Assembly (NCBI RefSeq): GCF_004216565.1
Contig: NZ_SGWV01000012.1
Span: 62,001-126,000 of the forward strand
DNA: 64,000 nt
Reading direction: 5' to 3'
From: Sphaerotilus mobilis
GTDB lineage: Bacteria; Pseudomonadota; Gammaproteobacteria; Burkholderiales; Burkholderiaceae_C
The notes under the pieces were generated by a model. The model worked only from the letters and a program-made list of their open reading frames with translations. It made no database searches and was not told the origin of the DNA. The position numbers and the translations under genes are program-made. This document shows positions 18,201-27,989 of the stretch, piece by piece; the stretch's first letter is position 1, and each line of letters starts with the position of its first letter.

Positions 18201-19319
18201 TCAAGGCGTGCGGCGCCGCTCCAGTCGAGTGGCGAATGCCTGCAGCGTGGCGCGGGGCACATCGCCCACGGCGGTGATCCACCAGTCGCCCTGGCGCAGG
18301 CCGAGCAGCTGGGTCGCGCCTTGCTGGCTGGCCTTCTCGGCGTTGCCGTGGCGAGCGCCATCGTGCGGTTCAACGAACAAGGAGACGGTGGTCAGACCGT
18401 CGCTGAACACCGCCTGCAGGACTTCCCGGGCGGGCCGGGCCGACGAGGTGGCGTGGTCCGCCGGCATGGCCGCGCCCTGGGCAGGGCTGCTGCCCAGCCC
18501 CGGCGGGTGCTTGACCGCATACGAGACCTGGAAGCCCGCGATCGGCTGGCTCAGTCCCCAACCTTCCCGGCTCAGTTCGGTCGGCACGACCGCTGGGCGT
18601 TCGACCCGGTAGCCCTTGAGGCGATGCATCTCGCTGAGCAGGGCCTGTGCGGCTGGCCGCTGGATCCAGCGCAGTTCGGAGAATCCGGCCGACTCCAGCA
18701 CGCGGCCGTGTTCGTCAAGGATGTCGGTGCGCAGCAGCAGGCCCGTGGCGGCATCCAGCCAGAGCTTCTGGGCATGGCGCAGCTGGTCACGTGGGCGCAG
18801 CAGCATCACGCTGGCCTCATGGCCGGCGATGCGGTCGCTGGCCCCGGGCTGCAGCTCGTACATGTCGAGCCGGGCCGAGGATCCGCCGGCCAGTTGGCCC
18901 GGCAGGTTCAAGCCTGGGTCACGCTGTTCGACCAGGGCGGCGTGCAGGCGTGGCCAAAGCACATGCACGCGGTCGTTGTGGCGGTAGACCTGACGCAACT
19001 CGCCGTCAAGGGCCTCGATGCGGTCGATCTGGTCGTTGCCGTGGCCGACATGGGTCACGCGCAGGCTGGTGACCTGGGAGCCGGAGCCGACCACGAAGGT
19101 GCCGCTGTAGCTGTTGCGCGCGGCGGCTTCCTGGATCCGTCGCACCAGCGCGGCCGGATCGCTGATCGTGGTCAGCGCCACCGTCGGGCCGGGCCCGGCC
19201 GCCATCGCGCGTGGCGCCAGGGCCAGCGTGGCAAACATCACCACCCCGGCAGCTGCCCCGAACCCGAGGGCGCGCGCCAGCCGCCTGGCTTCGACACGGT
19301 CCACGCGGGACGCCGTCAT
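18201..19319 (-). CDS. rseB: Sigma-E regulatory protein RseB/MucB
   Basis: A 372-residue periplasmic protein that binds the anti-sigma factor RseA and senses stray outer-membrane or LPS signals. A signal peptide (residues 1-41, ending RAMAAG) precedes the MucB/RseB N-terminal domain (RRIQEAAARNSYSGTFV near 60-76). The smaller C-terminal domain contains the usual LGLRQGDWWITAVGDVP near 337-353. The ATG overlaps the rseA stop as ATGA, so translation is coupled and the two proteins are made in proportion. The interdomain part is divergent, as is normal in this family. Confidence 0.93.
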   Translation of the reverse strand: MTASRVDRVEARRLARALGFGAAAGVVMFATLALAPRAMAAGPGPTVALTTISDPAALVRRIQEAAARNSYSGTFVVGSGSQVTSLRVTHVGHGNDQIDRIEALDGELRQVYRHNDRVHVLWPRLHAALVEQRDPGLNLPGQLAGGSSARLDMYELQPGASDRIAGHEASVMLLRPRDQLRHAQKLWLDAATGLLLRTDILDEHGRVLESAGFSELRWIQRPAAQALLSEMHRLKGYRVERPAVVPTELSREGWGLSQPIAGFQVSYAVKHPPGLGSSPAQGAAMPADHATSSARPAREVLQAVFSDGLTTVSLFVEPHDGARHGNAEKASQQGATQLLGLRQGDWWITAVGDVPRATLQAFATRLERRRTP

Positions 19320-19999
19320 CGTGCAACCTGTTCCTGGGCGACGCGTCGCAGCTGGCCGGGGCCGGGGTCGATCGCAAAACCGGCGGTCATGGCCCGGTGG
19401 GCCTGCAGATAAGGTTGCATCGGCAGCACGGGCGGGTCAGACACGGCGTCGGCCGACCGTGGCACGTCGCTCAGCGCGGAAGAGGCCGAGACGACCACCG
19501 CCGCAGCGGGGGCCAGGGTCGGCGCGCTGGCCAGTTCCCGGCCCGCTTCGAGCGGCTGCGGCAGCTTCCAGACCATCACGCCGACAAAGGCCAGTCCAGC
19601 GGCAATGCCCGCCGCCGGGATGCCCATCCGGCTCCAGCGCATCCTGCCCGCACGCGGTCGCGGCAAGGCGATGACCCGGGGGGCTGCCGCGTCGCCGGGC
19701 ACGGTGGCATCGAGCCGGCGCACGTTTGGCGCCAACACCACCGGCTCGTCGGCTAGGCGGGTTCGAATGGCCTCGAACAGCTTCTGGTCGTGGGCGGTGT
19801 CGCGGGCCTGTGCGCCGGTGCGCAGCACGTCGCCGATCAGGCCCCAGGTCTGCCATTGCTCGCGCAGGTCTTCATCGCGACCCCAGGCGGCGCTCAGGGG
19901 CGCGATCTCGTGAAGGTCGAGTTCGCCGTCGAGCAGCGCCGACAGGCGTTCGTTGACCGGATCCTGGTCAGGCGATAGGGGGTCGTCGGTCTCGCTCAT
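19316..19999 (-). CDS. rseA: Anti-sigma-E factor RseA/MucA
   Basis: A 227-residue inner-membrane anti-sigma factor. The cytoplasmic N-terminal domain has the family motif ERLSALLDGEL at residues 17-27, then REQWQTWGLIGDVLR near 46-60. One transmembrane segment (GIPAAGIAAGLAFVGVMVW, about 132-150) leads to a short periplasmic tail. Regulated proteolysis of such proteins frees RpoE. The start ATG 19999 is fixed by AAGGAG, and reading further upstream gives Arg/Cys-rich non-homologous sequence overlapping rpoE. It lies 25 bases after rpoE. Confidence 0.93.
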   Translation of the reverse strand: MSETDDPLSPDQDPVNERLSALLDGELDLHEIAPLSAAWGRDEDLREQWQTWGLIGDVLRTGAQARDTAHDQKLFEAIRTRLADEPVVLAPNVRRLDATVPGDAAAPRVIALPRPRAGRMRWSRMGIPAAGIAAGLAFVGVMVWKLPQPLEAGRELASAPTLAPAAAVVVSASSALSDVPRSADAVSDPPVLPMQPYLQAHRAMTAGFAIDPGPGQLRRVAQEQVAR

Positions 20000-20024
20000 G
20001 CGGGGCTCCTTGCGAGGGGCGTGT

Positions 20025-20639
20025 TCACCAGCGTTGTCCTTCGGTCGTGCCGAGCAGCGGACGCAGCCGCCGGGCAATGGCTTCCCGAGCCCGGAAGATG
20101 CGCGAGCGCACCGTGCCGATGGGGCAGTCCATCGCCTGTGCGATGTCTTCGTAAGAGAGGCCCTCGACCTCGCGCAGCAGCACAGCCTGACGCAGATCTT
20201 CGGGCAGCGCCTCGATGGCGGCATTGACCGTGCGCGCGATCTCGCGACTGGCCAGCACCGCCTCGGGCGTTTCTCCGTGGCTCAGATCGTGTTCGGGGCG
20301 GTAAGTTTCGTCGTCGTCCTGCCGATTACCGGCCAACGTGCTTTCGCTGATGACGATCTCACGCTTCTGCTGGGCCAGCGCCTTTTTTGCCGTGTTGACC
20401 GCGATCCGGTACAGCCAGGTATAGAAAGCACTTTCGCCGCGGAACTGGGGCATCGCCCGGTAGGCGCGGATGAAGGTTTCCTGCGCCACGTCGGCGACGC
20501 TGTCGGTGTCGCGGATGAAGCGGCCGATCAGGCGCTCGATGCGGCGCTGGTACTTCATCACCAGCATCTCGAAGGCGCGCACGTCGCCCTGCCGGGCTCG
20601 GTCGACCAGGGCGGCGTCGGGATCAGGCTGCAGCGTCAC
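20025..20639 (-). CDS. rpoE: RNA polymerase sigma-E factor (ECF, RpoE/AlgU)
   Basis: A 204-residue extracytoplasmic-function sigma factor. Region 2 includes DVAQETFIRAYRAMPQFRGES near 50-70 and FYTWLYRIAVNTAKK near 72-86. Region 4 has the helix-turn-helix LSYEDIAQAMDCPIGTVRSR near 160-179. The start is a GTG at 20639 with GAGGA 6 bases upstream; a longer frame adds only Arg/Cys-rich non-homologous sequence. The GTG lies inside the end of the upstream membrane-protein gene, a 17-base overlap. It should transcribe envelope-stress genes, probably including this operon. Confidence 0.96.
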   Translation of the reverse strand: MTLQPDPDAALVDRARQGDVRAFEMLVMKYQRRIERLIGRFIRDTDSVADVAQETFIRAYRAMPQFRGESAFYTWLYRIAVNTAKKALAQQKREIVISESTLAGNRQDDDETYRPEHDLSHGETPEAVLASREIARTVNAAIEALPEDLRQAVLLREVEGLSYEDIAQAMDCPIGTVRSRIFRAREAIARRLRPLLGTTEGQRW

Positions 20640-21102
20640 GTGGGTCCTCGCCCCGAACGTGGCGGCTGGCAGCCAGCGCACATCGCAGGGCATGCCAGCC
20701 GAGGGGCGACGGGTGCGCCGCGACCGGCACCCAGGTGTGCCGACCCTGCATCGAACGGTGGCGCAGCAGCAGCCAGTCGCCCAGGTCGATGGCGAGTTCG
20801 ACCTCGCCCACCTGTGCGGCGACACCGGGGGCGAGCAGTTGCCAGGTCTGCCCGGTCCAGCGCAGCACCTGTGCCGACGGCTGTCCCAGGCGCCAGAAAG
20901 CCACGGCCAGGGCGGGCGTCGCCAGCAGCGACAGCGCGGCGGCCGCCATCCATGTCGTCAACGGCGTGTTCGCACCGGACTGGGCGCTCCACCAGATGAG
21001 CTGGGTCAGCACGACAAGCGCGAACGCCGCCGACAACAAACGTTGCCAGCGGCGTTCGGGGCCGAGCGGGAAGTCGACCTGGACAGCAGTCGGGGCGCGC
21101 AT
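20623..21102 (-). CDS. Unknown two-pass membrane protein overlapping rpoE
   Basis: A 159-residue protein. A short polar N-terminus leads to two predicted transmembrane helices (about residues 21-41 and 47-69). A cytoplasmic domain of about 85 residues follows, rich in Trp and basic residues (QLLAPGVAAQVGEVELAIDLGDWLLLRHR). The layout recalls the YgfX/CptA type of small membrane protein, but I see no decisive motif. It ends 17 bases inside rpoE, so the two are probably cotranscribed and translationally linked. It starts 40 bases after the fabF stop. A role in tuning sigma-E is possible from position only. Confidence 0.7.
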   Translation of the reverse strand: MRAPTAVQVDFPLGPERRWQRLLSAAFALVVLTQLIWWSAQSGANTPLTTWMAAAALSLLATPALAVAFWRLGQPSAQVLRWTGQTWQLLAPGVAAQVGEVELAIDLGDWLLLRHRSMQGRHTWVPVAAHPSPLGWHALRCALAASRHVRGEDPRDAAA

Positions 21103-21141
21103 GGTCGTCCCGGCGGATGTGATGGGGCTGATCGATGTCGT

Positions 21142-22386
21142 TCAGACCCGGCGGAACACCAGCGTGCCGTTGGTGCCACCGAAACCGAAGTTGTTCTTCA
21201 CCGCCACGTCGATGCGCATGTCGCGTGCCGTGTTCGGGCAGTAGTCGAGGTCGCAGTCCGGATCGGGGTTGTGCAGATTGATCGTCGGCGGCGAGACCTG
21301 GTTGACCAGGCCAAGCACCGTGAAGACCGACTCGATGCCACCCGCGCCGCCCAGCAGGTGCCCGGTCATCGACTTGGTGGAGTTCACCACCAGCCGCTTC
21401 GCGTGGTCGCCGAAGGCGAGCTTGATCGCATTGGTCTCGTTGGCGTCGCCCAGCGGCGTGGAGGTGCCGTGAGCGTTGATGAACTGCACGTCGTCCGGGT
21501 TCACCCCGGCGTTGCGCAGTGCCGCCTGCATCGAGCGGCGCGGACCGTCGACGTTGGGCGCGGTCATGTGATACGCATCACCGCTCATGCCGAAACCGGC
21601 AACCTCGGCGTAGATCTTGGCGCCACGCCGGACGGCGTGTTCGTACTCCTCGATCACCATCACGCCGGCACCTTCGCCGAGCACGAAGCCGTCGCGGTCC
21701 TTGTCCCACGGCCGCGAGGCGGTCGCGGGATCGTCGTTGCGTGTCGACAAGGCTCGGGCAGCGGCGAAGCCACCGACGCCCAGCGGCGAGATGGTCGACT
21801 CGGCACCGCCGGCGATCATCACGTCGGCATCGCCGTATTCGATCAGGCGAGCCGCCGCACCGATGCTGTGCAGGCCCGTGGTGCAGGCAGTGACGATGGC
21901 CAGATTGGGGCCCTTGTAGCCGCACTGGATCGACACGTGGCCCGAGATCATGTTGATGATCGAGGCGGGCACGAAGAAGGGCGAGATCCGGCGGGCGCCG
22001 CGTTCGCGGTACTCGTCGTGGGTGTTCTCGATCATCGGCAGACCGCCGATGCCCGAGCCCACCATCACGCCGATGCGTTCGGCGAGTTCCTCGCTCAGCG
22101 CGTCCCCGGTCGGCAGTCCCGAGTCCGCCACGGCCTGCAGCGATGCCGCGATGCCGTAGTGGATGAAGGCATCCATGTGCCGGCCTTCCTTGGCCGGGAT
22201 GTAGTCCTCGATCCGGAAATCCTTGACCTCGCCGGCGAAACGCACGGACAGGTTGGACGGATCAAAGCGCTTGATGGGGGCGATACCGGACCGGCCGGCG
22301 ATCAGGTTGTCCCAGGACTCGGCCACCGTGTTCCCCACGGGGGTCACGAGGCCAAGGCCGGTCACGACGATGCGGCGACGGGTCAT
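21142..22386 (-). CDS. fabF: 3-oxoacyl-[acyl-carrier-protein] synthase II
   Basis: A 414-residue condensing enzyme that extends acyl-ACP with malonyl-ACP in type II fatty acid synthesis. The Cys-His-His triad is visible: Cys in VTACTTGLHS near 165, His in NAHGTSTPLGD near 305, His in KSMTGHLLGGAGG near 343. The C-terminal KNNFGFGGTNGTLVF is typical. Length matches the family. It lies 47 bases after acpP, the conserved acpP-fabF pair. Confidence 0.98.
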   Translation of the reverse strand: MTRRRIVVTGLGLVTPVGNTVAESWDNLIAGRSGIAPIKRFDPSNLSVRFAGEVKDFRIEDYIPAKEGRHMDAFIHYGIAASLQAVADSGLPTGDALSEELAERIGVMVGSGIGGLPMIENTHDEYRERGARRISPFFVPASIINMISGHVSIQCGYKGPNLAIVTACTTGLHSIGAAARLIEYGDADVMIAGGAESTISPLGVGGFAAARALSTRNDDPATASRPWDKDRDGFVLGEGAGVMVIEEYEHAVRRGAKIYAEVAGFGMSGDAYHMTAPNVDGPRRSMQAALRNAGVNPDDVQFINAHGTSTPLGDANETNAIKLAFGDHAKRLVVNSTKSMTGHLLGGAGGIESVFTVLGLVNQVSPPTINLHNPDPDCDLDYCPNTARDMRIDVAVKNNFGFGGTNGTLVFRRV

Positions 22387-22433
22387 GCGAGGACGTGCTG
22401 CAAGGGTGCGCGGGTCGTCAAGCTGAGCGGGGC

Positions 22434-22721
<288 letters not shown>

Positions 22722-22801
22722 AAGGTTCGGAAGATCGGGTCTTCCGGACTCACCCGGTGATCGTGCAGGACGAAAGTCGACCGGCCGGGTGTACTGAACT
22801 T

Positions 22802-22820
22802 CGGGGGCGCAAGGCCCCCG
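22802..22820 (-). terminator. GC hairpin after fabG
   Basis: Stem CGGGGGC / GCCCCCG with a 5-base loop lies 22 bases after the fabG stop. There is no T run, so it may be only a pausing or mRNA-stabilising structure between fabG and acpP. Confidence 0.35.
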
Positions 22821-22841
22821 CGAGTGTCGCCGCAACGACGC

Positions 22842-23582
22842 TCAGTTCATGAACATGCCGCCGTTGACGTGCAATTCCGAACCGGTGATGTAACCGGCGG
22901 CCGGCGAGGCCAGGAACGCCACGGCCTCGGCGATGTCGTCGGGCGAGCCCAGGCGACCGAGCGGGATCTGTGCCATCAGCGCCGCCTTCTGGGCTTCGGG
23001 CAGGACCTCGGTCATGTCGGTGGCGATGAAGCCCGGCGCGACGCAGTTGACGGTGATGTTGCGGCCGCCGAGCTCACGGGCCAGCGAACGGGTCATGCCC
23101 GCAACACCGGCCTTGGACGCGCAGTAGTTGGCCTGACCCGGGTTGCCGGCCGCACCCACCACCGAGGTGATGTTGATGATGCGGCCCTGACGCTGCTTCA
23201 TCATCGGCTTGATCGCCGCGCGGCAGGCGCGGAAGACCGCCTTCAGGTTGGTGTCGATGACGGCGTCCCAGCTGTCGTCGCTCAGGCGCATCGACAGCAT
23301 GTCGCGCGTGATCCCGGCGTTGTTGACCAGCACGTGCAGGCCGCCATGCTGCTTGACGATGCCGTCAATGGCGGCGTCCAGCGCGGCGCCATCGGTGACA
23401 TTGAGCGCGAGGCCCCGACCGCCGAACGGCGCGAGTGCATCGGTGATCGAGGCGGCGCCAGATTCGGTCGTCGCGGTGCCGATCACGGTGTAGCCACGCT
23501 GGGCCAGCGTGGTCGCAATGGCGCGGCCGATGCCACGGCTGGCACCGGTGACGAGGGCGATCTGTGCGGGGGTGGACGTCAT
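22842..23582 (-). CDS. fabG: 3-oxoacyl-[acyl-carrier-protein] reductase
   Basis: A 246-residue short-chain dehydrogenase that reduces 3-oxoacyl-ACP with NADPH. Glycine-rich TGASRGIGRAIA is at residues 13-24, NNAGITRD near 86-93, the catalytic Ser in NITSVVG near 139, and Tyr-x3-Lys in YCASKAG near 153-159. The C-terminal YITGSELHVNGGMFMN is typical of FabG. The gene sits between fabD and acpP in the fab cluster. The ATG at 23582 directly precedes conserved sequence. Confidence 0.97.
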   Translation of the reverse strand: MTSTPAQIALVTGASRGIGRAIATTLAQRGYTVIGTATTESGAASITDALAPFGGRGLALNVTDGAALDAAIDGIVKQHGGLHVLVNNAGITRDMLSMRLSDDSWDAVIDTNLKAVFRACRAAIKPMMKQRQGRIINITSVVGAAGNPGQANYCASKAGVAGMTRSLARELGGRNITVNCVAPGFIATDMTEVLPEAQKAALMAQIPLGRLGSPDDIAEAVAFLASPAAGYITGSELHVNGGMFMN

Positions 23583-23639
23583 GTCGGGTTCCGTCTTCTT
23601 GTCGGGGATTCGGGGCTGTCTTCGAGCGTCGCCGCTGGA

Positions 23640-24578
23640 TCAGCCCAGCAGCGTCTTGACCTCGGCCAGGCTGGCCGGATCAAACAGGTTGGCGGCGACG
23701 AGTTCGGCGTCGATGCGCTTGACCATGCCGGCCAGGGCCTTGCCGGGGCCGCATTCGACCACATGGCCGATGCCGCGGGCCTTCAGGGCCTGCACCAGCT
23801 CGACCCAGCGCACGGGGCCGAACGCTTGCCGGTAGAGCGCGTCGCGGATCGCGTCGGCGTCGGTCTGCACGCTGACGTCGATGTTGTTGACCACCGGGAT
23901 CTGCGGCGTGGCCAGCGCGATCGAGGCCAGCCGCTCGCGCAGTCGCTCGGCGGCCGGCTTCATCAGGCTGGAGTGGAAGGGCGCCGACACCGGCAGCGAC
24001 AGGGCGCGCTTGGCGCCGAGCGCCTTCAGGACCTCGCAGCCCTTCTCGACCCCGGCCTTGCTGCCGGCGATCACCGTCTGCTTCGGGTCGTTGAAGTTGA
24101 CCGCCTCGACCGCCTCGCCGGACTCGGCTGCCGCCTGCGCGCAACCTTGGCGAACCACGTCGGCATCGAGGCCGAGGATGGCGGCCATGCCGCCCTGGCC
24201 GACCGGGACCGCGTCCTGCATGGCCTGGGCGCGCAGGCGCACCAGCGGCAGCGCATCGGCCAGCGTCAGCGCGCCGGCCGCGACCAGCGCGGTGTACTCG
24301 CCCAGCGAGTGGCCCGCGACGGCGGCCGGCACAGCCCCGCCTTCAGCCAGCCAGGCGCGGTAGCAGGCGATGCCTGCCGTCAGCATGACCGGCTGGGTGT
24401 TGGTGGTCAGGTCCAGCGCTTCCTTCGGGCCGTTGGCGATCAGCGCGGCCACGTCCTCGCCCAGCGCGGCGCTGGACTCTTCGAGCGTGCTGCGCACGGC
24501 GGGGTGGTCGCCCCAGGCCGACAGCATGCCCACCGACTGGGAACCCTGGCCCGGGAAGACAAAGGCGAACGCGGTCAT
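23640..24578 (-). CDS. fabD: Malonyl CoA-acyl carrier protein transacylase
   Basis: A 312-residue enzyme that loads malonyl groups from CoA onto ACP. FAFVFPGQGSQSVGM opens the protein, GHSLGEYTALVAAG near 90 holds the catalytic Ser, and SAPFHSSLM near 200 holds the catalytic His. The start ATG 24578 puts GQGSQ at the normal distance; the frame stays open far upstream but with no homology. It is downstream of fabH by 92 bases and 57 bases before fabG. Confidence 0.97.
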   Translation of the reverse strand: MTAFAFVFPGQGSQSVGMLSAWGDHPAVRSTLEESSAALGEDVAALIANGPKEALDLTTNTQPVMLTAGIACYRAWLAEGGAVPAAVAGHSLGEYTALVAAGALTLADALPLVRLRAQAMQDAVPVGQGGMAAILGLDADVVRQGCAQAAAESGEAVEAVNFNDPKQTVIAGSKAGVEKGCEVLKALGAKRALSLPVSAPFHSSLMKPAAERLRERLASIALATPQIPVVNNIDVSVQTDADAIRDALYRQAFGPVRWVELVQALKARGIGHVVECGPGKALAGMVKRIDAELVAANLFDPASLAEVKTLLG

Positions 24579-24670
24579 GGTGAGTGTTCCGTTGCGAAGG
24601 AAGGAAAGGGTGGATGGAGCGGGGGCGGGGCTGCGTGTCGTGGCGCTGGCGCCATGCCAGGCCGTGCCGG

Positions 24671-25666
24671 TCAGTAGTCGACCAGCACCGCGCCCCACGT
24701 GAAGCCACCGCCAACGCCTTCGAGCATCAGCGTGTCGCCGCGCTTGACCTGACCGTTGCGCACGGCGTGGTCCAGCGCCAGGGGGATCGACGCGGCGGAG
24801 GTGTTGCCGTGCTCGTCGACGGTCACCACCAGCTTGTCCATCGGCAGCTTCAGCTTCTTGGCGGTGCCCTGCATGATGCGGATGTTGGCCTGGTGAGGGA
24901 TCAGCCAGTCGATGTCGCTGTCCTGTCGATCGGCCTTGGCCAGCACGGCGCGGGCGGCGCTCTCGAGCACGCCGACGGCAAGTTTGAAGACGGCCTGACC
25001 GTCCATGCGCAGCAGCGGTTGGCCGAGGATCTCGCCGCCCGACACGGTACCCGGCACACACAGGATGTCGACGTGTCGACCGTCGGCATGCAGGTCGGTG
25101 GCCAGGATCCCCGGTGTGTCGCTGCCCGACAGCACGACGGCGCCGGCGCCGTCGCCGAACAGCACGCAGGTGGTGCGGTCGTTGAAGTCGAGGATGCGGG
25201 AGAAGACTTCCGCGCCAATCACCAGCGCATGTCGCGCGGTGCCGGTGCGGATCAGCGCGTCGGCCGTCGTCAGCGCGTAGATGAAGCCCGAACAGACAGC
25301 CTGCACGTCGAAGGCCGGCGCGCCGCTGGTGATGCCCAGCTTGCGCTGCACGATGCAGGCGGTCGACGGGAAGACCATGTCCGGCGTCGAGGTCGCGACG
25401 ATGATCAGGTCGATGTCGGCGGCCTGGAGGCCGGCAGCGTCGATCGCGCGCTGGGCCGCGGTCACGGCCAGGTCACTCGAACTGGTTGCGGCATCGACGA
25501 AGTGGCGCGCACGGATGCCGGTGCGCTCAACGATCCACTCGTCGGTGGTCTCGATGCCGCGCTCGGCCAGTTGGGCGACCAGGTCGGCATTGCTCAGGCG
25601 TCGGTCCGGCAGGACTGAGCCGGTGCCGGCGATGCGCGTGTGTCGAGGCGGCGTGGAGGTGCTCAC
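24671..25666 (-). CDS. fabH: 3-oxoacyl-[acyl-carrier-protein] synthase III
   Basis: A 331-residue enzyme that starts fatty acid synthesis by condensing acetyl-CoA with malonyl-ACP. The Cys-His-Asn triad is seen as [13 protein letters not shown] near 120, PHQANIRI near 258 and [11 protein letters not shown] near 288. The start is a GTG at 25666, giving a short polar leader before [16 protein letters not shown]. It lies 55 bases after plsX; the plsX-fabH-fabD-fabG order is widespread in bacteria. Confidence 0.97.
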   Translation of the reverse strand: MSTSTPPRHTRIAGTGSVLPDRRLSNADLVAQLAERGIETTDEWIVERTGIRARHFVDAATSSSDLAVTAAQRAIDAAGLQAADIDLIIVATSTPDMVFPSTACIVQRKLGITSGAPAFDVQAVCSGFIYALTTADALIRTGTARHALVIGAEVFSRILDFNDRTTCVLFGDGAGAVVLSGSDTPGILATDLHADGRHVDILCVPGTVSGGEILGQPLLRMDGQAVFKLAVGVLESAARAVLAKADRQDSDIDWLIPHQANIRIMQGTAKKLKLPMDKLVVTVDEHGNTSAASIPLALDHAVRNGQVKRGDTLMLEGVGGGFTWGAVLVDY

Positions 25667-25721
25667 TTGGGATTCTTCGTGCGGCGCACCCCGGGTGCCC
25701 TGGGCGGGCGGCCCGGCGGGC

Positions 25722-26849
25722 TCATGCGGCTTGACGCGGCGAGGGGACGACGTCGGCCACTGCCGCGACGGCAGACCCGGGCAGGGTCTTCATCGCGACG
25801 TCGATGCGTTGATGCACGCGATCGAGCAGCCGGTTTCGGGCGGCATCATAAGCGCGGCTCAGGGCGTTTTCGAAGGCCAGTGCGTCGGCCGAGCCGTGGC
25901 TCTTGAAGACGAGGCCGCGCAGACCCAGCAGCGCCGCGCCGTTGTAGCGGCGGTGGTCGACCCGGTCCTTGAAGTGCTTGAGGACCGGCATGGCGACCAG
26001 GGCGGCCAGCTTGGTCAGCGGCGTGCGGGTGAACTCCTGCTTGATGAAGTTCGACAGCATGGACGCCAGGCCTTCGGCCGTTTTCAACGCCACATTGCCG
26101 ACGAAACCGTCGCAGACGACCAGGTCGGTGGTGCCCTTGAAGATGTCGTTGCCTTCGACGTTGCCGTGGAAGTTGATCAGGCCGCTGGCGTGCGCGGTGC
26201 GCAGCAGTTCGCCGGCTTGCTTGATCACCTCACTGCCCTTGATCGTTTCCTCGCCAATGTTCAGCAGGCCGACCGTGGGCGCTTCCTTGCCGTCGACGGC
26301 CGCCACGAGGGCGCTGCCCATGATGGCGAACTGCAGCAGGTGTTCGGCGCTGCAATCGACGTTGGCACCCAGGTCCAGCATGGTGGTGTAGCCATCGTGC
26401 TGGTTGGGCATCACCGATGCAATGGCCGGGCGGTCGATGCCGTCGAGCGTCTTGAGCAGGTAGCGGGCGACCGCCATCAGCGCGCCAGTGTTGCCGGCAG
26501 AGACGCAGGCATCGGCTGGCGCGTCGTCACCCTTGACCTGCTGGATTGCCACGCGCATCGACGAATCGCGCTTCTTGCGCAGCGCGATCTCGACCGGGTC
26601 GTGCATCTCGACGACCTCGGACGCATCCACGATGCGCACGCGCGGCCACGCGGCCGCTTCGGCGAGGGCGCCGGGCTTGCCAACCAGGATCAGCTCGGCC
26701 TCGGCATGCTTGGCGAGGAAGACCTTGCACGCCGGCAAGGTGACCGACGGACCATGGTCGCCACCCATGCAGTCCACCGAAAGGCGGACCGGGCGGTTCT
26801 GGCGGGCGGGAGCATCCACGGCAGCAGGACTTGCGGGCAGGGTGGTCAC
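25722..26849 (-). CDS. plsX: Phosphate acyltransferase PlsX
   Basis: A 375-residue enzyme that turns acyl-ACP into acyl phosphate, the donor for PlsY in phospholipid synthesis. The N-terminal core begins [13 protein letters not shown] near residue 22-34. [12 protein letters not shown] near 127-138 and [16 protein letters not shown] near 245-260 are typical. The start is a GTG at 26849, leaving about 20 extra residues before the core; a later start is possible but no better codon with a ribosome site is seen. It lies 141 bases after rpmF, the usual rpmF-plsX linkage. Confidence 0.95.
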   Translation of the reverse strand: MTTLPASPAAVDAPARQNRPVRLSVDCMGGDHGPSVTLPACKVFLAKHAEAELILVGKPGALAEAAAWPRVRIVDASEVVEMHDPVEIALRKKRDSSMRVAIQQVKGDDAPADACVSAGNTGALMAVARYLLKTLDGIDRPAIASVMPNQHDGYTTMLDLGANVDCSAEHLLQFAIMGSALVAAVDGKEAPTVGLLNIGEETIKGSEVIKQAGELLRTAHASGLINFHGNVEGNDIFKGTTDLVVCDGFVGNVALKTAEGLASMLSNFIKQEFTRTPLTKLAALVAMPVLKHFKDRVDHRRYNGAALLGLRGLVFKSHGSADALAFENALSRAYDAARNRLLDRVHQRIDVAMKTLPGSAVAAVADVVPSPRQAA

Positions 26850-26990
26850 GACGGGCGCATCCGCTTCAGGCGCAGCGCGTCATCGCGAGGCCGCCAACCG
26901 GCGTCGGCCGTAGCCTTGCCGGACGCAAGGCCGCGACGCCACGCAAGCGAGGGTGGGAGATCGTTGACGAGAGGACCAGGGGACGCCGAA

Positions 26991-27173
26991 TCAGGCGTCG
27001 GCCTTGGTCTTCAGCACCTTGCGGCCACGGTAGAAGCCGTTCGGGCTGATGTGGTGGCGCAGGTGGACTTCGCCGGTGGTCGGCTCGATGGCCGTGCCCG
27101 GGTTGGTCAGGGCGTTGTGCGAACGGTGCATGCCGCGCTTGGAGGGCGACTTCTTGTTTTGCTGGACAGCCAT
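26991..27173 (-). CDS. rpmF: 50S ribosomal protein L32
   Basis: A 60-residue ribosomal protein. The N-terminus [18 protein letters not shown] is diagnostic of bacterial L32. The zinc-ribbon cysteines found in some L32 proteins are absent, so this is the cysteine-free form. It is placed between yceD and plsX, the classic yceD-rpmF-plsX-fab order. Confidence 0.98.
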   Translation of the reverse strand: MAVQQNKKSPSKRGMHRSHNALTNPGTAIEPTTGEVHLRHHISPNGFYRGRKVLKTKADA

Positions 27174-27336
27174 GGCGGACTCCTGGAATCTGGTACCCGG
27201 AACCCGATGCGCGCTGCCCTTGGGCTGGCCAACTGTCGACCTGATGTCGTGCAGTCGCCGCTCACAAGCAAGGCGTGGGTCCGAACGGAAAAGCCCGCGA
27301 TTCTATCACCGGCGAAAGCCGCTGCCCAGTGCCTGT

Positions 27337-27888
27337 TCACTTGTCCGACTTCTTGAGGGCTGCCAGCTTGGCAAACGGGTTGGGGCGCGCCGGTTCGGAC
27401 GCGTCGTCGCCGTTGCCCGTGTCGGCTTCGAAGCTGACCGGGATGGGCTGCGGGCAGGTCTCGTGACGCGGCACGATCGGGAGGGCCAGCAGCACCTCGT
27501 CCTCGATCAGCGCACCCAGGTCGAAGGCCCGGCTGAGCACCAGCACATCCTCGTCGGACTCGGCATCCAGCTCGGCCGCAGCCTTCTCGTCGGCGGCGAA
27601 CAGGAAGGGTCGGTCGATCAGGACGGGGATGGCGACCGTGTCCAGGCAGCGCTGGCATTCGAGCGGCACATCGGCCTCGATGCGCAGGTCCAGCCAGACC
27701 TCCTCGGGCGCGCCGAGCCTTTGCTGGATCTCGCCACGGGCCTGCCAGCGCACCTCGCCGTCGGCCGCGCCATGCAGCAGTTCGCTCAGGCGTTCGAGGC
27801 TGCGCAGCGCAATCGTGCCGCTGAGGGTCTCGCCAGTTTCGGCAAAGGTGCGGACGTCGAGGCGTTGGGGCTTGAATTCGGTCTTCAT
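27337..27888 (-). CDS. yceD: DUF177 family protein YceD
   Basis: A 183-residue protein of the DUF177/YceD family, encoded upstream of rpmF in most bacteria and linked to 23S rRNA accumulation in some. The CQRC pair in LECQRCLDTV near 85-94 and the acidic central region (ELDAESDEDVLVLSRAFDLGALIEDEVLLALPI, in pieces near 115-145) are typical. The C-terminus has NPFAKLAALKK, the usual YceD ending. It is divergent from maf. A 163-base gap to rpmF may hold a separate rpmF promoter; none is clear. Confidence 0.93.
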   Translation of the reverse strand: MKTEFKPQRLDVRTFAETGETLSGTIALRSLERLSELLHGAADGEVRWQARGEIQQRLGAPEEVWLDLRIEADVPLECQRCLDTVAIPVLIDRPFLFAADEKAAAELDAESDEDVLVLSRAFDLGALIEDEVLLALPIVPRHETCPQPIPVSFEADTGNGDDASEPARPNPFAKLAALKKSDK

Positions 27889-27989
27889 CGGGCGAGTTTA
27901 CGTGTCGACCCTTGTGAGGCTGATCGCCGGAAAGGGCGTTGCAGCGGCAACAATCCGCGCCTGTCGACCCACGCCGCCATGCCCTGACC

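Noticed and set aside
27939-27989. TTG start for maf
   Set aside because: Adds 17 residues not expected in Maf proteins; GTG 27990 sits just before the conserved loop.
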